Shown piece after piece: positions 43,982 through 51,416 of a stretch of 64,000 nt of DNA. The stretch's first letter is position 1. Each line of letters opens with the position of its first letter. The stretch covers positions 1-64,000 of the forward strand of contig NZ_AUCB01000008.1 of assembly GCF_000429545.1 (NCBI RefSeq), read 5' to 3'. The notes under the pieces are model-generated. The model did no database searches and had not been told where the DNA came from. It worked only from the letters and a program-made list of their open reading frames with translations. The position numbers and the translations under genes were made by a program. Source of the stretch: Arenibacter certesii DSM 19833 (GTDB lineage Bacteria; Bacteroidota; Bacteroidia; Flavobacteriales; Flavobacteriaceae).

Positions 43982-46537
43982 TTAATCCCCTTCCTTTCTA
44001 AGCACAACCAAGGGTGGACTTGTAATAACGCTTCTACTGTTTAAAAGTCCAATAAATAATACCAATAATACAATTCCAGGAAACAACACTAAAAATGGCA
44101 CCATGGACGGTACAAATGGTGCGTCAAAAACCCACCATGCCATTAATTGACTACTTACTAAAGAAAGTACTATTCCTGAGAAGCTACCTAAAACCCCTAA
44201 ATAAAGATATTCCAAAGCGGTTATCCTCAAGATTTGACTGCTTTTGGCCCCTAAGGTCCTAAGCAGCACACTCTCTTTGATCCGTTGATATTTACCAGTA
44301 CGAATAGCCCCAAGAAGAACTATTATCCCAGTAAGGATACTGAAGAAAGCCATAAAATTAATTATCCAGGATATTTTATTGAGCAGCCCCTCTATAACGA
44401 CCAATATCTGCCTAAGGTCCAATATAGAGATATTGGGAAATTTGCTGACTAGATCCCTTTGTAATCTTGCGGAACTAGCCTGACTTGGGGCATTAGTGGT
44501 CAACACTCTAAATTGAGGGGCATTTTCCAACACTCCCTTAGGAAAAACTATGGTAAAATTGGGCTGCATACTACTCCAATCCACGGTCCTAATACTAGCG
44601 ACCCTTGTATTCATGATCACCCCTTGTACATTAAATGTAATTTTATCATCTAAGGCTATTTTGGCATCCTTCGCAAAATTATCACTGACAGATATAGGAA
44701 TTTCTGATTCCTGTCCCACTTCCCCAATCCAAATCCCGGATTCTATTGATTCTGATGAGGTTATACTATCGCGATAGGTTACCCGAAATTCATGGTTTAA
44801 GATCCATCTTCTCACAGTTGAGGTAGTATCCTTTCGCACCTCGTTCACAGACCTACCATCTAATTCCTGTACCCTCATGGTTACGATCGGGATATCGTTC
44901 AATACAGATAGCGCATTATCCCTTATGGTTCCCGCAACGTCTACGCGCTGATCATTTTGAACATCTAAAAGTATAATATTAGGACTATTCGCCTGCTTTT
45001 CCAAATTGGTCTGCGCTAGTAAAAAATCCTTTGTGAAGTACAATGTACTAATTAAGAAGGTACCTACTCCAATAGCCAGTATTAGTATTAAAGTCTGGTT
45101 TTGTGGTCGAAATAAATTTAATAGACTCTGCCGGGCAGTAAAGCTCCAGGAAGAAGGGAAATACACTTTTATCCCACGCATTAAAAAGTGGGCTACCGCT
45201 GCCAATATGGAAAAGGTGGTTAGTATACCAGCAACAAATGCAACTGCATAACGCCAATCCCTAAGCAACCATAACGAAAAAATAAATATAAAAATAAAAA
45301 TACCAACCGAAACAAGAACGCCCGATAATTTGGAGGCAGACTCGTTATCATTTCCAATCCTCAATGCCTGCAATGGGGAAACGTAAAGGGTGCTCATTAA
45401 TGGATATAGAGCAAACAAAACCGACATAAACACCCCTAGTGTCAGCCCCATAAAAATAGCTTGGGGTGCCCACGAAACCTGAACCTCCACAGGCAATAAT
45501 CCTTGTAAAATTATAGGAAACCCCTGTTGTAACAGCAATCCTACTGCAGTCCCAATTAGTCCGCCCAAAAAGCCTATTGCAGCGATTTGGGTTAAATAAA
45601 TTAAGAATGTCTGTATTTTTGTTGCTCCCAAACACTTTAGCACTGCAACATTGGGCAGCTTCCCTTTTATATAGACATGAACGGCACTTGCAATACCAAT
45701 GCACCCCAACAAAAGAGCAATAAACGCTACCAGATTAAGAAATTTCCCAAAATTATCATATCGTCTACCTAAATTACGACTAGTAGATAAATGGGTATCC
45801 AAATCTGCTTCTTCAGCGTCTAAAATGGGATTCAGGGTTTTATCTAGCAGTTCTAGATCCATATTTGAATCGGCCACAAAATAGTACTCATATTCCAGTC
45901 GGCTTCCTTGCTGTATCAATCCTGAATTTTCAATGAAACGATAAGGGATTACAACTGGTGGAGCTATAGAACTAAATATCGAAGAACTCCCCGGAATAGC
46001 ATTAATTGATCCAGCAATGGGCAAAGTAATCTCCCCTACCTTTATACTGTCTCCGGGCACCACCCCCAATTGAAGCATTACTGTAGCATCGACTAAAGCA
46101 GCTCCATTTTCCTGATACGTTGATGCCGCCTCTTTAGGCTCTGTTTCTATTTCCCCATAAAATGGAAATCCGCCTTCAATTCCTCGTATTTGGACTAGTT
46201 TTGAACTGCCTTGATCTACAAATACAGCCATGGAAGGAAAGTTAATTTCCTTGGCATTTGCACCACCAAGGGAATCCATAATTCCCATAACCCTAGTATT
46301 GGGAGGCTGCTTACTGTCTATAATGAAATCGGCACCCATTAAGGATTTAGACTGTAAGGAAATATTTTTCTTAAGATTGTCCCCAAAAGACTGAATGGAG
46401 ACTACTGCGGCTATTCCAATAACGATGGAAGCCATAAAAAGCACCAATTTTTTGGCACTCGCTTTCCCGTCCCGCCAAGCCATTTTTAATATCCAAAGAA
46501 AGTCGGCTTGGGAATTATCGTTGGAATTCTTTCTCAC
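43982..46537 (-). CDS. ABC transporter permease, YbbP/FtsX type
   Basis: Membrane protein of 851 residues with the layout of the E. coli YbbP family: one N-terminal helix (about 32-50), a large periplasmic domain (about 51-260), a FtsX block of helices (about 265-400), two or three central helices (about 408-500), another periplasmic domain (about 510-720) and a last FtsX block (about 725-845). It starts with GTG, whose GTGA overlaps the stop of the ATPase gene; this coupling supports the start. With the ATPase it forms a MacB-like transporter. In E. coli the ybbAP pair is linked to the lipase TesA, and here a TesA-like gene is also divergent next to it. Confidence 0.9.
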   Translation of the reverse strand: MRKNSNDNSQADFLWILKMAWRDGKASAKKLVLFMASIVIGIAAVVSIQSFGDNLKKNISLQSKSLMGADFIIDSKQPPNTRVMGIMDSLGGANAKEINFPSMAVFVDQGSSKLVQIRGIEGGFPFYGEIETEPKEAASTYQENGAALVDATVMLQLGVVPGDSIKVGEITLPIAGSINAIPGSSSIFSSIAPPVVIPYRFIENSGLIQQGSRLEYEYYFVADSNMDLELLDKTLNPILDAEEADLDTHLSTSRNLGRRYDNFGKFLNLVAFIALLLGCIGIASAVHVYIKGKLPNVAVLKCLGATKIQTFLIYLTQIAAIGFLGGLIGTAVGLLLQQGFPIILQGLLPVEVQVSWAPQAIFMGLTLGVFMSVLFALYPLMSTLYVSPLQALRIGNDNESASKLSGVLVSVGIFIFIFIFSLWLLRDWRYAVAFVAGILTTFSILAAVAHFLMRGIKVYFPSSWSFTARQSLLNLFRPQNQTLILILAIGVGTFLISTLYFTKDFLLAQTNLEKQANSPNIILLDVQNDQRVDVAGTIRDNALSVLNDIPIVTMRVQELDGRSVNEVRKDTTSTVRRWILNHEFRVTYRDSITSSESIESGIWIGEVGQESEIPISVSDNFAKDAKIALDDKITFNVQGVIMNTRVASIRTVDWSSMQPNFTIVFPKGVLENAPQFRVLTTNAPSQASSARLQRDLVSKFPNISILDLRQILVVIEGLLNKISWIINFMAFFSILTGIIVLLGAIRTGKYQRIKESVLLRTLGAKSSQILRITALEYLYLGVLGSFSGIVLSLVSSQLMAWWVFDAPFVPSMVPFLVLFPGIVLLVLFIGLLNSRSVITSPPLVVLRKEGD

Positions 46538-47223
46538 AATAGTGGTGTATTTTGAGCTACGACAATCTTTCCTCCCTTAAGCCTCATCTGATGCTGCGTC
46601 ATTTCCGCCAATTCCATGTCGTGGGTTACAATTACCAGAGTAGTCCCTGTATCCATATTAAGATCAAAAAGCAATCGAATTATCTTTTCACCTGTTTCGG
46701 CATCTAAATTACCGGTAGGTTCATCTGCAAATAATATTGAAGGTTGATTAGAAAACGCTCTAGCAACTGCTACTCGTTGTTGTTCGCCTCCTGATAACTG
46801 TGATGGGTAATGATGTAACCTATTTGCTAAACCAACTTTCTCCAGCAGCTGAATCCCTATCTGAGATGCCTTCTTATCCCCCTGCAATTCCAACGGCACC
46901 ACCACGTTTTCTAGGGCTGTGAGCGTAGGCAACAGTTGAAAGTTCTGAAATACAAAACCTACTTCCCTACTCCGAAGCAACGCTCTCTCATCCTCGCTTA
47001 AAGCGCCAAGATCCGTACCGCAAAGTTCTATGCTGCCTGTATCGGCTCTATCTAAACCAGCACAAAGTCCAAGTAAAGTTGTTTTTCCACTACCAGAAGG
47101 ACCTACAATTGAAAAGGTATCGCCTTTTTCTATAGAAAAGGTGATATCTTCAAGTACCGATAATTTTTTAGAACCACTAGAGTAAGATTTCCCTAAATTG
47201 CTTACGTTTAATATCTTTGCCAT
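46534..47223 (-). CDS. ABC transporter ATP-binding protein, YbbA/LolD type
   Basis: ATPase of 229 residues in the MacB/LolD/YbbA class. Walker A is GPSGSGKTTLLGL (about 39-51), the Q-loop is in VFQNFQLLPTL, the signature is LSGGEQQRVAVARA, Walker B is ILFADEPTGNLD, and the switch His is in VIVTHDMEL. The gene overlaps the permease gene by 4 bases, so they are co-translated. LolD would be an alternative, but the 851-residue partner fits YbbP much better than LolC/E. Confidence 0.92.
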   Translation of the reverse strand: MAKILNVSNLGKSYSSGSKKLSVLEDITFSIEKGDTFSIVGPSGSGKTTLLGLCAGLDRADTGSIELCGTDLGALSEDERALLRSREVGFVFQNFQLLPTLTALENVVVPLELQGDKKASQIGIQLLEKVGLANRLHHYPSQLSGGEQQRVAVARAFSNQPSILFADEPTGNLDAETGEKIIRLLFDLNMDTGTTLVIVTHDMELAEMTQHQMRLKGGKIVVAQNTPLL

Positions 47224-47303
47224 TATTCTTCAAATGTTGCTTTCGTTTCCTTTGTTGCAAGTGGGGAAAATAAGAAATTGATTTTAATTTAATCCATTAT
47301 TAC

Positions 47304-47996
47304 ATGCGAACCCTGTTAAGCTTTTGTTATTTATTTATTTTGATCTCCTTTATATCCTGTGGGGAAAATTCCCAAAAAAAAGGAGAAGACCATACGGCAG
47401 AAAGCGAACAGAAAACAACGAAAACTATCCCATCTCAAAACACTAAGGTGATCTTATTCTATGGTAATAGCCTTACCGCGGGAATGGGCCTTGATCCCAA
47501 CGAAGCTTTTCCGGCACTCATTCAAGAAAAAATGGACACTCTTGGATTACAGTATAAGGTTATAAATGCCGGTTTAAGTGGAGAAACATCGGCAAGTGGG
47601 AAGAACAGGATATCTTGGGTACTTAAGCAAAAGGTTGATGTGTTTGTTTTGGAATTGGGCGCCAATGATGGACTAAGGGGGATTCCATTAGCTGAAACTA
47701 AAAAAAACTTGCAAGATATCATCGATATAGTAAAAACAGAAAACCCCGATACGGTCATTATTTTGGCAGGAATGCAGATTCCACCCAATATGGGTCCGGA
47801 ATACACCTCCGAATTTAAAAATATTTTTCCCAAACTGGCATCGCAAAACAATTTAATATTGATCCCTTTTTTACTGGAGAACGTTGCCGGAATTCCGGAA
47901 CTAAATCAACCGGATGGAATTCACCCTACGGCTGAAGGACAGCGAATAATTGCCCAGAATATTTGGCCAGTAATCCATGAAGCTATATCCCACTAA
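47304..47996 (+). CDS. TesA-like GDSL esterase/arylesterase, lipoprotein
   Basis: SGNH-hydrolase of 230 residues. The N-terminal lipoprotein signal ends in FISC (Cys at about 19), unlike soluble periplasmic E. coli TesA. Block I reads FYGNSLTAGMG, with Asn for the usual Asp before the Ser nucleophile; block III is LGANDGLRG and block V DGIHPTAEGQ (Asp/His). A linker rich in Lys, Glu and Thr follows the Cys. It is 80 bases from, and divergent to, the YbbA/YbbP-like transporter, as in E. coli. It likely hydrolyses lysophospholipids or acyl esters at a membrane face. Confidence 0.9.
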   Translation: MRTLLSFCYLFILISFISCGENSQKKGEDHTAESEQKTTKTIPSQNTKVILFYGNSLTAGMGLDPNEAFPALIQEKMDTLGLQYKVINAGLSGETSASGKNRISWVLKQKVDVFVLELGANDGLRGIPLAETKKNLQDIIDIVKTENPDTVIILAGMQIPPNMGPEYTSEFKNIFPKLASQNNLILIPFLLENVAGIPELNQPDGIHPTAEGQRIIAQNIWPVIHEAISH

Positions 47997-48045
47997 AATT
48001 GTGCATCACTGTACAACACCATTAAAACTCCTTCTTTAATTGAAA

Positions 48046-48579
48046 ATGGCATCCACCTTAATATCTACAGCTCACTTGGATTTTCTATCCAAAGAAATAT
48101 ATACGCCATGTGGATGGGTAATAGACAACCTATACCTCTCTACAGAAAGTACAGAATACCATGCATGCACTTATCAGCTTAACCAATTGGCGATAATTGG
48201 GAGAATGGCTAAGAATACACCAAAAAAAATAGGGCAGTTTGTAACGCTATGGAAAAGAAATATATTAGGCATCACCTCCCCATATAATGAGGAGGATAAG
48301 ATGGACCTTTGTGTAATTAATGTACAATTGGATAACCAATTTGGGCAATTTATATTTCCAAAAACGTTGTTACTCCATCAAGGTATAATCAGTACCGCGA
48401 AGAAAGAGGGGAAACGCGGTTTTAGAGTATATCCCCCATGGGACAGACCCGATAATAAAACGGCACAAAACACTCAGAATTGGCAACTCGATTATTTTCT
48501 GAGGATAAAATCGAATATAAAAACCGACCTTCACAGGGCCAACAAACTATACGCACATAATAACGTCACAGCAGATTAG
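48046..48579 (+). CDS. MepB family protein
   Basis: Protein of 177 residues matching the MepB family: GRMAKNTPKKIGQFVTLWKR, then QFGQFIFPKTLLLHQGIIS and GKRGFRVYPPWD, ending with the QNWQLDYFL element. In Staphylococcus the mepB gene accompanies the multidrug pump MepA, but the protein's biochemical role is unknown. No MepA-like pump is here. The ATG at 48046 is chosen; a TTG two codons before it is possible. It is 49 bases after the TesA-like gene and 28 before the DUF1275 gene, so it may be co-transcribed with both. Confidence 0.9.
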   Translation: MASTLISTAHLDFLSKEIYTPCGWVIDNLYLSTESTEYHACTYQLNQLAIIGRMAKNTPKKIGQFVTLWKRNILGITSPYNEEDKMDLCVINVQLDNQFGQFIFPKTLLLHQGIISTAKKEGKRGFRVYPPWDRPDNKTAQNTQNWQLDYFLRIKSNIKTDLHRANKLYAHNNVTAD

Positions 48580-48607
48580 GCCAATAAAACAATAAGAAGA
48601 ACTCCAA

Positions 48608-49339
48608 ATGTTTAGACATCAAGGTAAATATAGAACCGCCAAACACAATTTAAAAATTGCTTCCTTACTTTCCTTTGTTGCGGGAATTGTAAATGTTACC
48701 GGTTTCTTATCTATCCACAAGCTTACCACAAACGTAACGGGTCACTTTGCATTTTTTATTGATGAAATCCATAGGTGGGAACCATGGCAAGGAACTGTTT
48801 ACTTACTCTATATTCTTTCTTTCCTCTTTGGATCCTTTATTTCTAGCACGCTTATAGAGCTAACTAATATTGGTGATAGGATAAACATCTATGTACTCCC
48901 TACCCTATTGGAAGTGGTAACCTTACTATTGGTCGCGGTACTAGTTCAAGTAACACCAGACCCATCAGCAAGTCTAATTGCATGTCTCTTACTTTTTGCA
49001 ATGGGGGTGCAAAATTCATTTGTCACCAAGATATCGGATGCCGTAGTGCGTACCACCCACTTAACCGGACTTTTTACAGATTTAGGAATAGAACTATCCT
49101 ATTTAATGTTTCCTAAAAAACATGCGAACAAAAAACATATTTTGACCAACATTAAACTCCGACTCTATATCATAAGTTTCTTCTTTTTAGGCGGAATTAT
49201 TGGTGGTTACCTTTATACAATAATCCATTTTAATGTGCTTTTAGTAGCCGCAGCACTACTTGTTGGTGGCATTATGTACAGCCGTTTAAAATTTAAGGCA
49301 ATTTTAGTCAAAAGGAGATATCAAAAAAGATGGAATTAG
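48608..49339 (+). CDS. DUF1275 (YoaK) family membrane protein
   Basis: Integral-membrane protein of 243 residues with about six hydrophobic helices. The N-terminal pattern LSFVAGIVNVTGFLSIHKLTTNVTGH and LLLFAMGVQNSFVTKISDAVVRTTHLTG (in part) are the two internally similar segments typical of DUF1275. The repeated motif T-x-x-T-G points to an inverted-repeat transporter-like fold. Function unknown in any organism I can recall. Same strand as mepB and the S15 peptidase. Confidence 0.88.
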   Translation: MFRHQGKYRTAKHNLKIASLLSFVAGIVNVTGFLSIHKLTTNVTGHFAFFIDEIHRWEPWQGTVYLLYILSFLFGSFISSTLIELTNIGDRINIYVLPTLLEVVTLLLVAVLVQVTPDPSASLIACLLLFAMGVQNSFVTKISDAVVRTTHLTGLFTDLGIELSYLMFPKKHANKKHILTNIKLRLYIISFFFLGGIIGGYLYTIIHFNVLLVAAALLVGGIMYSRLKFKAILVKRRYQKRWN

Positions 49340-49436
49340 TCCGCATGAACTTAATCTTACTTAAAACCCACCAATAAAAATAAGGTTTTATGAAGCTGTA
49401 TAAATATTTGTACTCTAAATTTCTAATTTTCTAACT

Positions 49437-51290
49437 ATGACCAAAAAAGTTAACCTCGCCCTTTGTCTATCCCTTATTATAGGTTTTATATGCCATGTAA
49501 ATGCACAGAAAGAAGCGGTTTTAGCAGCTAAAAAAACCACCCTAATATTCGAAAATGGGGAAGCACAGGTGGTTCCTGAATTTAAAGATGCTTCTAAATG
49601 GATACGGCACGATCTCTGGGTAGAAACCGAATTTGATACGGACGGAGATGGCAAAAAAGATCGGATGCACGTTTCCGTTACAAGACCTTACCAAACAGAC
49701 ACTGAAAAACTTAAGCTACCGCTCATTTACGTTACTAGCCCTTATTTTGCTGGGGTAGCTCCTTTTGTGGAAGGCAGTTTTTGGGATGTAAAACATGAAC
49801 TTGGCGAAGCTGGTCCACCACGCGTTCACCCCGAAGTAGTCCGTACTGGAAAAAGACCAATAATTTCAAATTCACATATCCACACTTGGGTACCTAGAGG
49901 GTATATCGTAGTACATTCCTCCTCCCCAGGCACAGGCCTCTCGCAAGGCGCCCCTACCGTAGGTGGTGAAAATGAATCTTTAGCCCCAAAAGCCGTAATA
50001 GATTGGCTGAATGGGCGTGCCAAAGGATTTACAGAGCCCTATGGCAAGGAAAGGGTAAAAGCATATTGGTCTACTGGAAAAGTAGGGATGACTGGAACCA
50101 GCTATAATGGAACCCTTCCCTTAGCAGCAGCCACAACAGGGGTGAAAGGCTTAGAAGCCATTATCCCTATAGCGCCTAATACCTCTTATTATCATTATTA
50201 CAGATCCAATGGACTAGTAAGATCACCAGGAGGCTATTTGGGTGAGGATATTGATGTGCTGTACGATTTTATCCATAGTGGTGACGAAAGCAAGCGAGCT
50301 TACAACAATGCCAATGTAAGGGATACCGAAATGAAGAATGGCATGGATAGGATTACTGGGGACTACAACGACTTTTGGGCACAACGCGATTATTTAAACA
50401 AGATGAAGCCAATGAATGCTGCCTTATTAATGGCCCATGGATTTAATGATTGGAACGTAATGCCAGATCACAGTTATAGAATATATAAGGCTGCCAAAGA
50501 AAAGGGACTACCAGTACAAACATATTACCACCAGGATGGTCATGGCGGTGAGCCTCCTTTAAAAATGATGAACCGATGGTTTACCCGTTATTTACACGGA
50601 ATTGAGAATGATGTAGAAAACGATCCCAAGGCCTGGATAGTAAGAGAAAATGATGCCAGGGACCAACCAACCCCCTATAAGGATTATCCAAATCCTGAGG
50701 CTTCACACGTACCATTATACCTAACTAAAGGTGCTCCAGAAGTTGGAGGATTATCACTTGTAAAAGAAACTGGCCAAGGAAAGGAAAAAATTGTGGACAA
50801 CTACTCATTTTCGGGTGCTATTTTGGCACAGGCAGAGAACACCGATCACCGACTTTTATTTGTCACACCTACTTTAACTGAGGATCTTCATATCTCTGGA
50901 ACACCTAAGGTATCCGTTTTCTTAGCGAGTAGCAAAGATGCAGCCAATCTCTCTGTTTGGTTAGTGTCCCTCCCATGGAACAACAACAGTAATGCTAAGA
51001 TTACCGATAATATTATAACCCGTGGATGGGCCGATCCACAGAACCACAGCTCTTTAACAAATGGGGAACCATTACATCCGGGGGAGTTTTATGAAATTTC
51101 CTTTAATTTAATGCCTGATGATCAGATAATACCGAAGGGACAACAAATTGGATTATTAATTTTCTCTAGTGATAGAGAGTTTACCTTGTGGCCAGAACCA
51201 GGAACGGAATTAACAATAGATTTGGACAATACCCATCTTTCCATTCCTATTGTTGGAGGTGCAGAAAATTTTAAAAAAGCTACTCACTAG
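49437..51290 (+). CDS. Exported S15-family Xaa-Pro dipeptidyl-peptidase
   Basis: Serine peptidase of 617 residues. The signal peptide (about 1-23) ends HVNAQ. The catalytic Ser is in VGMTGTSYNGTLPLA (about 222), the Asp in HGFNDWNVMPDHS (about 340) and the His in YHQDGHGGEPP (about 367). The C-terminal part (about 420-610) is the jelly-roll domain of PepX/CocE-type hydrolases. It would release Xaa-Pro dipeptides outside the inner membrane; related CocE/acyl esterases use other substrates, so specificity is uncertain. Convergent with carB across a shared terminator. With the M28 enzyme at 22851 it belongs to the protein-degrading set common in marine flavobacteria. Confidence 0.9.
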   Translation: MTKKVNLALCLSLIIGFICHVNAQKEAVLAAKKTTLIFENGEAQVVPEFKDASKWIRHDLWVETEFDTDGDGKKDRMHVSVTRPYQTDTEKLKLPLIYVTSPYFAGVAPFVEGSFWDVKHELGEAGPPRVHPEVVRTGKRPIISNSHIHTWVPRGYIVVHSSSPGTGLSQGAPTVGGENESLAPKAVIDWLNGRAKGFTEPYGKERVKAYWSTGKVGMTGTSYNGTLPLAAATTGVKGLEAIIPIAPNTSYYHYYRSNGLVRSPGGYLGEDIDVLYDFIHSGDESKRAYNNANVRDTEMKNGMDRITGDYNDFWAQRDYLNKMKPMNAALLMAHGFNDWNVMPDHSYRIYKAAKEKGLPVQTYYHQDGHGGEPPLKMMNRWFTRYLHGIENDVENDPKAWIVRENDARDQPTPYKDYPNPEASHVPLYLTKGAPEVGGLSLVKETGQGKEKIVDNYSFSGAILAQAENTDHRLLFVTPTLTEDLHISGTPKVSVFLASSKDAANLSVWLVSLPWNNNSNAKITDNIITRGWADPQNHSSLTNGEPLHPGEFYEISFNLMPDDQIIPKGQQIGLLIFSSDREFTLWPEPGTELTIDLDNTHLSIPIVGGAENFKKATH

Positions 51291-51347
51291 CTTAAGTAGG
51301 AGAAATTTAATACGTAAAGATATTTAGAAACCATTGTCCCTTAAACC

Positions 51348-51387
51348 AAAAACTCCTTTGCCACTACATTGGGCAAAGGAGTTTTTT
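51348..51387. terminator. Bidirectional terminator between S15 peptidase and carB
   Basis: AAAAACTCCTTTGCC (51348-51362) pairs with GGCAAAGGAGTTTTT (51372-51386), with A and T runs; serves the convergent genes. Confidence 0.9.
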
Positions 51388-51416
51388 ATATCGGGCTTCC
51401 TCTATAAAATGTAAGC

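Noticed and set aside
46534-47223. LolD lipoprotein exporter ATPase
   Set aside because: The partner permease is 851 residues with two periplasmic domains, unlike LolC/LolE, and a TesA-like gene adjoins.
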